This document shows, piece after piece, positions 35,810 to 44,377 of a stretch of DNA of 64,000 nt (positions are counted from its first letter, which is position 1; each line of letters opens with the position of its first letter). The position numbers and the translations under genes are program-made. Source of the DNA: Eutreptiella sp. 'Long Island Sound 2002'. Lineage: Eukaryota; Euglenozoa; Euglenophyceae; Eutreptiales; Eutreptiaceae. Under the pieces are notes generated by a model that worked only from the letters and a program-made list of their open reading frames with translations, had not been told where the DNA came from and did not search any database. The stretch is taken from assembly GCA_964036045.1 (NCBI GenBank), contig OZ038381.1, positions 162,134,283-162,198,282 of the forward strand, read 5' to 3'.

Positions 35810-37593
35810 TGGATTTGGAGTCGAATGGGCTTGGAGATATGCCCCATGAGTTTGAACTCATAACATGCCAAAAACTGCCAATTCACACCATATTGGCCAT
35901 ATATCAAATATATGCTCAAAATTGAAGTCACCACCTATCCGAAGGCTCAAAGCATGCATGGAATCGAAGTCTAGTATTCATGGAGGATAGAGACCAAAGG
36001 TCAATGCCCATGTACATCCCCACTTTACCCTCGAAACCCCTTCGGATATGGGCGCCACGCACTGCCCAAGTCAGCCCCTGGTCTTGAGACCAATTCTTGT
36101 AATCCTTCGTGCGCCAAGCCAAATGGAGTACGCGATCCGGCATGTGGTGGTGTTCAACTCCAAAGCATATGCCAACATATGAACAACATACCATGGTTCG
36201 ACTCTCCAAAGGCTTCTCGCTGTTTGCCGACCAGGTAAGTACACAAAACGCAAAAATGAGCAAAAATTGAGGTCAAAAACATGAAAATATGTCCAAATAC
36301 AAAGTTGTCGTGATAGTATATCTCTATGCTCACCCATGATATCCGCGCATGGTTCAATATACAAATGATTGGAACCATTTGCGAACAATTCCCCCACTTG
36401 GATCCCCAATCGGGCGCATGGAGATACCTTCGCCACTCATATCTACATGCCCCATGAAAATGGGAGTGCACTCATGGATCTCTTTGCCAAACATGCCATG
36501 AGCAATACATACGCGGTAGACTTAGTCTAGCGCTTTGAATTCCACAATTGGGACATGGGCAAAGCCCTTGTCACGTGTGGCTCCCCATCTCTTCGGCCAC
36601 ACGAAGATATATAACATGGGCGTGAGCATATCAAGACATATACTACCCATATCACACATATCCCTTAAAATTGGCTCCCACCATGGTATGCCATGCCCCT
36701 CCATGGTCATAACTTTGGGTACAATGGACGTGGGAACCGAAGGAAAGATGCTATGCCACCGCAAGACTCATGCGCTACACTCGAAAGTCATAATATCAAG
36801 TCCGGACACATGGTTAACAAGTTATAAACAAGTTTCTACCATGTTGACCATGATCCTATGATACAACGAGTGTGTGTGACGACCTAAGGTGTTGGACCCT
36901 ACTAAAAATAAGTTGAGACCAAGGCGCTTGCAACGCAACCTTCCTTATTCTCTTTCCTCACACTCGCGCGTAGATATGGCCCTTCAAAGTGGTCCCACGA
37001 TTCACTTTTGTTTCCCTTATATCTCCAAGTCAAATGGGTGGCAAGTACAAGGGAAACCTGATTCGGGCATAGGGAAAAGAGTATGACCACTCGAAGAAGA
37101 CCAAATCAAGTGCGGCGATGTCGAAGTCGAAAATCCGATTTCGACATCGCGAAAAATTCAGATTAAAACTTCGAGTGCATATTTAGAAAATTGCGGAAGC
37201 AACGAACCCTTTACTGATGAAATCTGACCCTTCATCGGGGTTTCCGCCAAAATATCTGGAAATAACAGTTAACCATTCGGTTACCGCAAAATCGCGAGCC
37301 AACTGACAGTCGCCGATACATTGACCATCAGAACGAAAGGCGGAAAAATTACGGAAACATTATGATAAAAAAACCCTGTTGATTCCTGATATTCTGATAT
37401 ATAAATCTCAGCTGGCGGCTTTGGGTACTGAATATGGCCGCTCATAGCCGGAATGGCCAAACCTATCACACTATCACATCGGGTTAGGTCAGGTGGATGG
37501 GAGAGTATGATATCAGCCAATGGCGGCTTGCCGGCACATAGATACACACCCCAAGTGACCCAAAGATGGCCACGGGGGTCCGAACCGGCTTCA
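35810..37593 (-). repeat. 3' LTR of the chromovirus
   Basis: This 1,784-bp copy is the downstream LTR in the element's own orientation. It starts tgaagccgg and ends ccaaatcca on the minus strand. It aligns with 46655-48438 over its full length with no indel and about 20 substitutions. It contains no domain-bearing reading frame; the short open frames present in both LTRs show no recognisable protein. Confidence 0.93.
37115..37150. repeat. Hairpin in the 3' LTR
   Basis: An 11-bp perfect inverted repeat, gcgatgtcgaa (37115-37125) and ttcgacatcgc (37140-37150), encloses a 14-base loop. The same hairpin is kept in the other LTR. It may be a transcript structure or a protein-binding dyad; the role is unknown. 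Confidence 0.6.
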
Positions 37594-37604
37594 CCCCCCT
37601 TCTC
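37594..37604 (-). other. Polypurine tract
   Basis: The minus strand reads gagaagggggg and runs directly into the tgaagcc start of the 3' LTR. This is the expected position and composition of the plus-strand primer for LTR retrotransposon reverse transcription. It also confirms the element's orientation and fixes the LTR boundary. Confidence 0.85.
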
Positions 37605-37988
37605 AGAGCGTTGTTACCGCTCGGAAGTCATTGAAGAGAGGACGGGAGGACCCCAATGGGCTCCAACCCCCCCCCCCCCATGTCCCAAGGACACATGGAG
37701 GCCCCACACACGTCGTAGGCGTCCCCCACGCCCCAAGGGAGGGGTGAGGACACTCATAATCGGTGCCCTACGCCATATCCGGTCTCCTCTTGATCTACAA
37801 CATGGACCAAGGGGATCAAAGATAGAGAAACGTCGTCGATCGATCTAAATACGTATACCACGATAAAATATATATGTGGAGATCGAGTGAAGGGGGTAGA
37901 TGGCCAATCAAGGCCCAAAAATCCCCGGATGAACGCCCTCACCCGTCTCCCAAGCACAAAAACAAACAAAGATGCCAAGGGGGATCCA
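37605..37988 (-). other. 3' untranslated region of the chromovirus
   Basis: These 384 bases lie between the stop codon of the last pol frame and the polypurine tract. They contain a second purine-rich run on the minus strand (a long G tract near 37668-37680). There is no recognisable gene and no envelope-like frame. Confidence 0.6.
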
Positions 37989-38882
37989 TTACGGTGCCAC
38001 AGCAGCAACCAGATGGACCAACACGTCCTGGACATCCAAAGAAATGTTCTTTTTCTTCAGATAGTCCATCCGGACCGTGGTGTACCTGGGCACGAAACTG
38101 CTCGGAGGCTCCCACGAATCCCTGGATGCGGCGAATCCCTTCCAACGGACTTTATAAAGCCTCACCCCAGGCGTCCCCGGGTCCGGCTTGTCCGCCAGGA
38201 TCTTCTCCGCGGTGAAGTCGTCGTCCTCACCCTCGTCGTCCGAATCCACATCGCCGGCCGTGAACTCGAAGGTGACGGGACGTCCGTTGGGGTCTGGTGC
38301 TCGGGGACGAAGCTGGGTATGGTCGCGGTCCAGGATCTTGTTATCCCCCACACGAACCGCATACACATCCTGCCCGACCTTCCGCACGATTACCCCCGGC
38401 ACATACCAGGACGCCTGCCCATGCCTGGACAGGACATCCTTGTGGTGCCGCTCCACCCACACGGTGTCCTGGAGAGCATACTTCTGGACCTTTCCCTGCT
38501 TGAAGTACTTGGCCCTCTTCTCATGCTCGTCCTGAAGTGCCTTGCACACCTTGGCCGCTGTGTCGTCCGCCTCAGCCATCATGGCGTTCGCATCCCGGGC
38601 CACTTTGCCATGGTTCAACCACGGGAGAGTGCGTGACACTCGATCCCGTAGGAACAGGATGCGGTGGGGCGACAGTCCAGTGGGTCCCGGAAGGTCGTGA
38701 TACGCTTGGAGTACTCTCCAAAGCGAATTATACCAATTCCGGCCCGGTTCGTCGATGTGCAGCTGGCGGAACTTCTCGAACATCTGCCGCCCGGCCACCT
38801 CAGCTCGGCCATTCGACCGGCTGTGGTACGCCACGGTCTTGGCGTGCCGAATACCCATGTGCTTGCACATTTTTTGAACCAC
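37989..38882 (-). CDS. pol: Integrase C-terminal half with chromodomain (pol fragment)
   Basis: This 297-residue frame carries the rest of the integrase. Residues 1-35 complete the catalytic core, with the final glutamate at residue 28 in the context Gly-Arg-Ala-Glu. Residues 40-200 are the C-terminal region, including a Gly-Leu-Ser-Pro-like segment near 69-72 and an SH3-like stretch near 138-192. Residues 222-277 form a chromodomain, recognisable from Tyr-Lys-Val-Arg-Trp-Lys-Gly-Phe and Asp-Ser-Trp-Glu-Pro. An acidic linker (210-222) precedes it. In chromoviruses this domain helps direct integration to marked chromatin, which fits the satellite location. The frame is one base out of register with the upstream integrase frame; the switch is at the A6 run 38870-38875 (minus strand). 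The apparent first codon is a by-product of that break and not a real start. Confidence 0.88.
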   Translation of the reverse strand: MVQKMCKHMGIRHAKTVAYHSRSNGRAEVAGRQMFEKFRQLHIDEPGRNWYNSLWRVLQAYHDLPGPTGLSPHRILFLRDRVSRTLPWLNHGKVARDANAMMAEADDTAAKVCKALQDEHEKRAKYFKQGKVQKYALQDTVWVERHHKDVLSRHGQASWYVPGVIVRKVGQDVYAVRVGDNKILDRDHTQLRPRAPDPNGRPVTFEFTAGDVDSDDEGEDDDFTAEKILADKPDPGTPGVRLYKVRWKGFAASRDSWEPPSSFVPRYTTVRMDYLKKKNISLDVQDVLVHLVAAVAP

Positions 38883-40057
38883 GTCCCCACAAACTGACTG
38901 CCCCGATCGCTGCAGATGACAGCCGGGACATCAAAAATTGTCAGCCAATGCCTGATCATGGCATTAGCGACGGTCTTGGCCTGCAGCCCCACTCCATGCT
39001 TGTCCTTCTTGTCCTTCTTCTTGGACTTCTTGCCAGGGACCGCCACGATATACCCACTGTGCCTATCCACCGCCAGGATGACACAGTCGTAGGTCTCTCC
39101 TCCCACGGTGACCTGAGGCATGGCGAATACATCCATGGCCACGGACCGCATAGGGGCCTCCGGTATAGCCGTGTACACCGGGTTGCCCGCTGTGGAGTGG
39201 TTGGGGCTCTTCGTGGCCCGACACACGGCGCAGTCGCTGCAGTACTTGTCCAGGATGGCGTAATACCCCGGTGGGAACTTGAAGCGCCACTCCAGGTCCT
39301 GCTGCATCTTGTCCCGACCAGGATGCATGAGCTGGGCGTTGTGCCAGTGGTCAATGAGCTCCTCCACTCGGTTCTCAGGGACCAGTAGCTTGTCCTTGAG
39401 GAACAGTTTGTCCCCATCCCCGGTCAAACCCTCAGGCCACTCGTCGTCCGACGGGGCGCTCACGGCATTCCAGTACTTGCTCCAGTGCTCGGATGCCGCG
39501 TAGTCATCCGACCAGTCCTCTGTGAGCACCGACCTGACTAGCTCTACAGGGGCCACCATCCATTGCTCGAGGGTTTCCTCTCGAATAGCTTGGACGCGGG
39601 CACCCCGGAACTTGGCCAGGTCCGTACGGTTTGCCATCACCACAAAACACTTGACCCCCTCTTGCTCCATGGCCTTCTCCATCTCGATGATGCGCTTGGC
39701 CTCCTCGGTCTCCTCAGCGTCGCCATGGCTGGATATGTCCATCCACGCCTTGCCCGCGGGGTAGGTCAGCGACTGAGGCAATCTGCCACAGTGTTGTCCT
39801 TCCCCGGGACGTACACGACGCTGAGGTCGAACTTGGCGAACGTCTCGTGCCATCGGGCCCTCCTTGCCGCCGGTCCCGAGGGGGTGTCGACGTGCTCCTT
39901 GTGCCAGCTCTGCAAGGACTGATGGTCCGTACAAACCACCACCGGTTGCAATCCGATGTGGCCAGACCACTTCCTGAGCACACAAACAATGGCGTACGTC
40001 TCCTTCTCCCTCGCGGTCCAGGTGCGGCGTTGGCCCTCGGCCATGATCCGACTCCAA
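38615..40057 (-). CDS. pol: Integrase N-terminal zinc domain and catalytic core (pol fragment)
   Basis: The open frame spans 480 codons, but only about 39790-38870 is likely to be translated as integrase; the first 90 codons overlap RNase H in another frame and the last 80 are out of frame. The HHCC zinc-binding domain has His239, His245, Cys276 and Cys279. The catalytic core carries Asp309 and Asp384 (the second in Cys-Ser-Asp-Arg-Gly-Ser-Gln-Phe), and the matching glutamate lies in the next frame. A lysine-rich insert (343-353) sits between the two aspartates. The enzyme would insert the cDNA into chromosomes. The frame is minus one relative to RNase H, whose stop is at 39766-39768. No genuine start codon is expected, because this is an internal part of Gag-Pol. 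Confidence 0.87.
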   Translation of the reverse strand: MESDHGRGPTPHLDREGEGDVRHCLCAQEVVWPHRIATGGGLYGPSVLAELAQGARRHPLGTGGKEGPMARDVRQVRPQRRVRPGEGQHCGRLPQSLTYPAGKAWMDISSHGDAEETEEAKRIIEMEKAMEQEGVKCFVVMANRTDLAKFRGARVQAIREETLEQWMVAPVELVRSVLTEDWSDDYAASEHWSKYWNAVSAPSDDEWPEGLTGDGDKLFLKDKLLVPENRVEELIDHWHNAQLMHPGRDKMQQDLEWRFKFPPGYYAILDKYCSDCAVCRATKSPNHSTAGNPVYTAIPEAPMRSVAMDVFAMPQVTVGGETYDCVILAVDRHSGYIVAVPGKKSKKKDKKDKHGVGLQAKTVANAMIRHWLTIFDVPAVICSDRGSQFVGTWFKKCASTWVFGTPRPWRTTAGRMAELRWPGGRCSRSSASCTSTNRAGIGIIRFGEYSKRITTFRDPLDCRPTASCSYGIECHALSRG

Positions 40058-41823
40058 AACGCCACGGGTACGTGTGACCCATCGTCCCGGACTTGCTCGA
40101 GGACTGCCCCTACCGCATAGTCCGAGGCGTCCGTCCGTAGCACGAATCCCTTGTCCGGGTCCACGAGGAATAGCCCCAGCTGCCCGAGGAGTCGCTCCTT
40201 CAGGCGGCTGAACGCATCTTCGGCCTCAGGGGTCCAGGCAAGCTTCTTCTTGCTCCCCTTCCGGCCATCGAACTTCCCCACCTGCAGCATCTTGTGCAGC
40301 GGCCCCGAGAGTTCTGCATACATCCGGACATAGCCCGAATAGTAATTGCAGAACCCCATGAAGGACCGGAGTTCGCTGATGGTTTGGGGCTTTTCCCAGT
40401 GGTGCAGGGACGCCAGCTTCCCAGGCATGGGACGGCGTTGCCCGTGACCAACCACGTGACCTGCGAACTCCACTTCCTTCACGAAGAGTGAGGCTTTGGT
40501 GGGCTTGCACACCATGTTGTGCTTGTCCAGCTCGTTGAGCACTCGGCGCAGATCCTTCTCATGCGCTTCGATGAGCTCGTCCTCAGTCATGTTCTCCGTG
40601 CCGGACCCGATGATGATGTCATCCACGAAGGGGTCGGCACAGTCCCGGACAGGACCGAGTAGGTCCTCCATCATGCGCTGGAAAGCGGCGTTGCCATTCT
40701 TGGCGCCCATGGGCACCACTTTCCACTGCATGGGCCCCAGCGGCGTCGACATCGCTGTGCAGGGCCTGGAGTCCGGGTGTAGCGGCATCTGGTGATAGCC
40801 GTGTTTCAGGTCTAACACCGTGAAAATCCGCTTTTTCTGTTGTTTTTGGAGGATGGAGTCGATCAGGGGAAGCGAGTACGAGTCGTGCTCGGTTTGCTCG
40901 TTCAAACCCCTGTAATACACCACCAACCTCCACTCGCCCTTCTCCTTCTTGGGCACGATAAAGGCTGGGCTGGCCCACTCACTGTCGGAGGGTTCGATCC
41001 ATCCCCGCTCAATGAACTCGGCCAACAACTTCTTCATGGCCTCGGCCCGATCGCCCTGAAGTTGGTACTCCCGATGACGATAGATCTTGGGGTTCGGCTT
41101 CAGCTTGATCTTCGCGGTGCCAAACCTCCCACGATCTGGAGGGTTCTTGTTGGCGACGCCACTGAATAGCCGCGGGTAGGCATTGATCAGCCTCTCCTTC
41201 AGCTCGGCGACCTTCGAGTTCTCCTGGGCCTCTTCAGCCGCTTGCTTCGGTATCGATACAACCGACCGCACTGCGGTATAGGCCTCTTCCGGGTCCGAAT
41301 CCGACTTCTCCTCGTCCGATGTGCCGTCTTCATCGTCGTGGTGTGCACTTCCCACCGATAATCTTCGGAAATTTGCGGCGTCGGGCTGGTTACTGTCGCT
41401 ATCGGCCCCCATTCTTGGAAAATCCCACGTCGGCGGGTCCGACCCAACCGGACCATCGTATTGGTCCGCGATGTGATCCATGACCCTCGCCACGAACTCA
41501 TCCTTCTCGTACTTGCCGGTGACCAACATCTTGTCATCCCACCAATGCGGAGATGTGACCATGGCCCGCCTCTTCTTGGCTGCCACACGGTCGTGCATCC
41601 CCATCCGCATGTAGTTGACGACGTCGTCGATCTCGGCGTGGGACAGGACGTCAATGCCATCAATAGGCTGATCCGTCCCCTCCTTGGGCTCAAACATGAC
41701 CTTCATGGGCACCGCCTCAACCCTACGGATGAATGCTTCATCACCCGTGGGCTGGGCTTGCGCCCCATCCACCAGAAAAAGCCTTGGTACCCCACGCTTG
41801 ACCCGGGGAGGGCATTGATACAC
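39766..41823 (-). CDS. pol: Reverse transcriptase and RNase H (pol fragment)
   Basis: The frame has 685 codons. Residues 1-200 are a linker rich in Asp and Glu. Reverse transcriptase covers about 205-460: the motif A aspartate is Asp338 (Leu-Asp-Leu-Lys-His-Gly-Tyr-His-Gln), and motif C is Phe-Val-Asp-Asp (399-402), with Phe where Tyr is usual. In the Val-Asp-Tyr-Arg-Gly-Leu-Asn motif the aspartate is replaced by Tyr303, a one-base change that may harm activity. RNase H covers about 555-685 with Asp565, Glu608 and Asp633, ending in Ala-Asp-Cys-Leu-Ser-Arg directly before TGA. The reaction is copying of element RNA to cDNA with RNA removal in virus-like particles. The upstream protease frame is offset by one base, the switch being near the GGG at 41823-41825. 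The first codon here is GTG and is not a credible start. Confidence 0.92.
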   Translation of the reverse strand: MYQCPPRVKRGVPRLFLVDGAQAQPTGDEAFIRRVEAVPMKVMFEPKEGTDQPIDGIDVLSHAEIDDVVNYMRMGMHDRVAAKKRRAMVTSPHWWDDKMLVTGKYEKDEFVARVMDHIADQYDGPVGSDPPTWDFPRMGADSDSNQPDAANFRRLSVGSAHHDDEDGTSDEEKSDSDPEEAYTAVRSVVSIPKQAAEEAQENSKVAELKERLINAYPRLFSGVANKNPPDRGRFGTAKIKLKPNPKIYRHREYQLQGDRAEAMKKLLAEFIERGWIEPSDSEWASPAFIVPKKEKGEWRLVVYYRGLNEQTEHDSYSLPLIDSILQKQQKKRIFTVLDLKHGYHQMPLHPDSRPCTAMSTPLGPMQWKVVPMGAKNGNAAFQRMMEDLLGPVRDCADPFVDDIIIGSGTENMTEDELIEAHEKDLRRVLNELDKHNMVCKPTKASLFVKEVEFAGHVVGHGQRRPMPGKLASLHHWEKPQTISELRSFMGFCNYYSGYVRMYAELSGPLHKMLQVGKFDGRKGSKKKLAWTPEAEDAFSRLKERLLGQLGLFLVDPDKGFVLRTDASDYAVGAVLEQVRDDGSHVPVAFWSRIMAEGQRRTWTAREKETYAIVCVLRKWSGHIGLQPVVVCTDHQSLQSWHKEHVDTPSGPAARRARWHETFAKFDLSVVYVPGKDNTVADCLSR

Positions 41824-42973
41824 CCTTGGCGTCGATGAACAGCTCCTCCTCTGGCCCGAATGACATCTCGTTCAGGGTGATGGAGTCCAGCGTCGACTTG
41901 AGATCTTCCAGCGGACATGGGGTGGATCCTATGCCGGTTATGACCAGGATCCCCTTCGCCCTATCCGCGACGATCTTCTCCACCGTACGTCTGGTGTTGT
42001 CCAGGGAGCCATGCCAATACATGGGCCCCCACTCCTTCAAACCCCAATGCCTGTGCCAGGCTGAGTCTCCTCGATGCCAATGCCTCCTACACTTCCGCAG
42101 AAGTGGGGCATCCCGGGAAGCGAAGACGTCCGTCTCGGGCGCTTCGGCTCCCAGCGTCTGGATCATCGTGGCGTACACTTGCGGCGCCACTCCATACTCC
42201 GTGAGCTGAACTCCACGGTCTCCTCTGGACTTGGCACCCACAGCTTGCACCGCTTGGACGATCCGATCCTCTTCCTCAGCATTCCATTGGGATGATCCGC
42301 ATGCATAGTCCGTGGACAGCCATGTGAGGCATTCATCATCCTCCCGGACCAGCGTTGCACGATGGGGAAGGGCTCCAATGGCGTTTGCCACCATGAAGTC
42401 ATACCCCATGATCATATCCCAATCCGTAATGTCGGCCACATAGAAGTTCCCGGATAGAGTGCTTCTCTTCGCCAAATCAGGGCGGTTCAAGCGCTCATGC
42501 TCCCAGAATTCCATACTGATAGTGGCCTCATGGGTGCCCCCACCCATGATCTCTCCGTTGGCGACCTTCAGGCGGACCGGTCTCCGGCTGGGCTGCAAGA
42601 GTTCCTCCTTGAACAACCCTCTCCGGACCAGGCTCACCTGGGCACCCGTATCCACCAACACATCCACCACCTTCTCCTCTCGTCCGCACCGTACTCGCAC
42701 TTTCAAGTGCAACTGCCGCTCGTCACCATGAGGCGTATGGACGACTCTCACGGCATGCAACTCTAGCACGTCCGGGTGCATCAGGACTTCAAAGGTATGG
42801 TCACGGATGGTGTAGATCTTGGGCTGGTCCTGCCCATCCACGGGGCTCTCCGTGGTCGCTCCTTCCTTCTTGCCATGTCCCGTACCCACATGTACTTCCC
42901 TTGGCAGGGCGCTCCACGTGTTGGGAGTGGCGAAATTCAGTGGTTTTGGCTCTTCTGGAGCCTTCTTTGGCAC
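41741..42973 (-). CDS. pol: Aspartic protease with a DIRS-like D-V-F-A-S segment (pol fragment)
   Basis: The frame is open from just after the Gag UAG (43054) and is in register with Gag. Numbering from 42973, the retropepsin active site is Asp108-Thr109-Gly110-Ala, preceded by Val-Asp-Val-Leu-Val, and an Asp-Met-Ile-Met-Gly-Tyr-Asp-Phe motif at 195-202 fits the conserved region near the end of the protease fold. The enzyme would process Gag-Pol in particles. Residues 281-347 contain Asp-Val-Phe-Ala-Ser, a Trp-rich middle and Gly-Ile-Leu-Val near the end, resembling a module seen after RNase H in DIRS-type elements and in some algal Ty3 elements. Its function is unknown to me. The last 20 codons or so are read past the point where the RT frame takes over. 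A GTG begins the listed span and is not a real start. Confidence 0.85.
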   Translation of the reverse strand: MPKKAPEEPKPLNFATPNTWSALPREVHVGTGHGKKEGATTESPVDGQDQPKIYTIRDHTFEVLMHPDVLELHAVRVVHTPHGDERQLHLKVRVRCGREEKVVDVLVDTGAQVSLVRRGLFKEELLQPSRRPVRLKVANGEIMGGGTHEATISMEFWEHERLNRPDLAKRSTLSGNFYVADITDWDMIMGYDFMVANAIGALPHRATLVREDDECLTWLSTDYACGSSQWNAEEEDRIVQAVQAVGAKSRGDRGVQLTEYGVAPQVYATMIQTLGAEAPETDVFASRDAPLLRKCRRHWHRGDSAWHRHWGLKEWGPMYWHGSLDNTRRTVEKIVADRAKGILVITGIGSTPCPLEDLKSTLDSITLNEMSFGPEEELFIDAKGVSMPSPGQAWGTKAFSGGWGASPAHG

Positions 42974-43054
42974 CCGATGGGCCTTCGCTTTCTCTGGGAT
43001 TCCACTGATTTCCGGAGGAGAGACCTCCGAGGTCCCACTCCCGTGGGGGCTCCT

Positions 43055-43057
43055 CTA
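43055..43057 (-). promoter_or_regulatory. In-frame UAG between Gag and protease
   Basis: Gag ends with gtc tag agg agc on the minus strand, and the same frame continues through 27 sense codons into the protease frame and on to the active site. A single UAG separating Gag from Pro in one frame is the arrangement used for stop-codon read-through by gammaretroviruses and some LTR elements. It could instead be a nonsense mutation. The frame match is exact (44377 and 42973 differ by 1,404 bases). Confidence 0.6.
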
Positions 43058-44377
43058 GACTTGACTTCCCACAGCCCCTTCCGGCTGCGATCCGCCAGGA
43101 CTTTGTCCACCACGTTGCTGGGCTTTGAGTTCCTCCAACGTCCTCAACATGTCCTCAGCAACCTCCTCGATCGACCTCACTCGTCGGTCTTGGCCAGGTC
43201 CACCACCATAGCCTCTTCCTCCGCCTTTCCCTTGGCCTTTGCCTTGGCCTTTTCCCCCGTCTCCGCCCTTCGCCTTCCAATCGGCAACCCGCTGCTCCTT
43301 GGGCTTCTTCTCGGGGTGGGCGGCGAAGTAGGCCTTCTTGTCCGCCTCATACACCTTGCATTGACGGTGGTCGTGTGCATGGTTGTTTCCCTTGCCATAA
43401 CAAACCCAGCACCCGTCGTGCTGAGACCTGTACTCCCGGAACGAGAGCGGTGGGTTCCCGATCCTCCTTGGCTCGTTGCCCTTCTTGGGTCCCACCCGGC
43501 TCCATCTGGACCGATCCTGCCCATGGTCCCTCACGTTGTGCGCCACAAACGCGAAGAAATGGGCCTCCTCGTGATCCTCCCGGGACCAGGTCCAGTGGTC
43601 TTGGCCACTTCCACTACCATTCTCCGCGGAGTTGGCCGTGTCCTCCTGGATCTCCCGATGATGGCGGTCTTCTCGGTGGCCTCGTTGTCCATGACCATGT
43701 CGATCCTGCACGTGGGCCTCGTTCTTCGCATTGAGCTTCAACTCCACCGTGATGTACTTCACGATCTCGTCCAGGCTCATGCGGGCGAAGATGACCTGCA
43801 TCCTCAGCGGCTCCCCGCGCCTCCACTCCACGTTGTTGAGGCGCAGCAACCTTTGCCCCATGGTCTCTCCAAATACCTCCACGTACACGGCGTTCTTCAG
43901 TCCCAACATCCGGTTGGGCTCGCCCAGGTTCCTCCTGAAGAACTCCATGATACCCGCATGGGTATCCTCCGCTGCCATGATCCTCACCGCCACCCGCTTC
44001 TTGGCTCGCTTCTTCTCCTCGTCCTCCACTCTCCTCTTCCATTGGCCGGGCAGGACGTCCTTCAGCAGGTGGCGGATCTCGCTGGCATCGTTCCAGTCCT
44101 CAACCAGCTTGCGGCTCCGTCGGTACTTCCGCAGGTACCGGTTCCACTCCCGGACCCGCAACTCACCGCGGTCCAGCTGCAGCGGGATGGACCACAAGTC
44201 CTCCAGCTTCTGGTTCGGAGCGTCCACCCGCTCCTCATCCTCCAACCACTGGAGGAAGGCCTGCTCCGTACGGATCAGTCCTTCCCGGATCTGATCCCGC
44301 AGCTCCTCGTTCAGGTCCTGCGCCAGCCGGTGTGGGAATGTCCGGCATACCCACTTGTCCCGCGGCGCTCCCCGCAT
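43055..44377 (-). CDS. gag: Gag, C-terminal half: capsid-like region and zinc knuckle
   Basis: The listed span has 440 codons, but the frame is open from about 44475, upstream of the ATG at 44377, and carries the start of a retrotransposon Gag domain there (an acidic Leu-Asp-Asp-Phe type helix). Residues 10-215 are helical and charged, as in Ty3-type capsid regions. A zinc knuckle lies at Cys323, Cys326, His337 (or His333) and Cys340; the spacing C-x2-C-x10-H-x2-C is wider than the classic C-x2-C-x4-H-x4-C. A Gly/Lys/Gln-rich basic tract (371-395) follows and probably binds RNA. It is in frame with the protease beyond the UAG. The break from the upstream Gag frame is at a G4 run, 44468-44471. 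The ATG used for the span is probably internal to Gag. Confidence 0.8.
   Translation of the reverse strand: MRGAPRDKWVCRTFPHRLAQDLNEELRDQIREGLIRTEQAFLQWLEDEERVDAPNQKLEDLWSIPLQLDRGELRVREWNRYLRKYRRSRKLVEDWNDASEIRHLLKDVLPGQWKRRVEDEEKKRAKKRVAVRIMAAEDTHAGIMEFFRRNLGEPNRMLGLKNAVYVEVFGETMGQRLLRLNNVEWRRGEPLRMQVIFARMSLDEIVKYITVELKLNAKNEAHVQDRHGHGQRGHREDRHHREIQEDTANSAENGSGSGQDHWTWSREDHEEAHFFAFVAHNVRDHGQDRSRWSRVGPKKGNEPRRIGNPPLSFREYRSQHDGCWVCYGKGNNHAHDHRQCKVYEADKKAYFAAHPEKKPKEQRVADWKAKGGDGGKGQGKGQGKGGGRGYGGGPGQDRRVRSIEEVAEDMLRTLEELKAQQRGGQSPGGSQPEGAVGSQV

Noticed and set aside
35810-37593. Open frames of about 60-121 codons in both LTRs as possible genes
   Set aside because: They are duplicated simply because the LTRs are duplicated, are short, lie on both strands, and have no domain.
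37887-39388. Plus-strand open frames of 249 and 283 codons opposite integrase
   Set aside because: They are antisense shadows of the integrase and chromodomain frames and have no recognisable domain.
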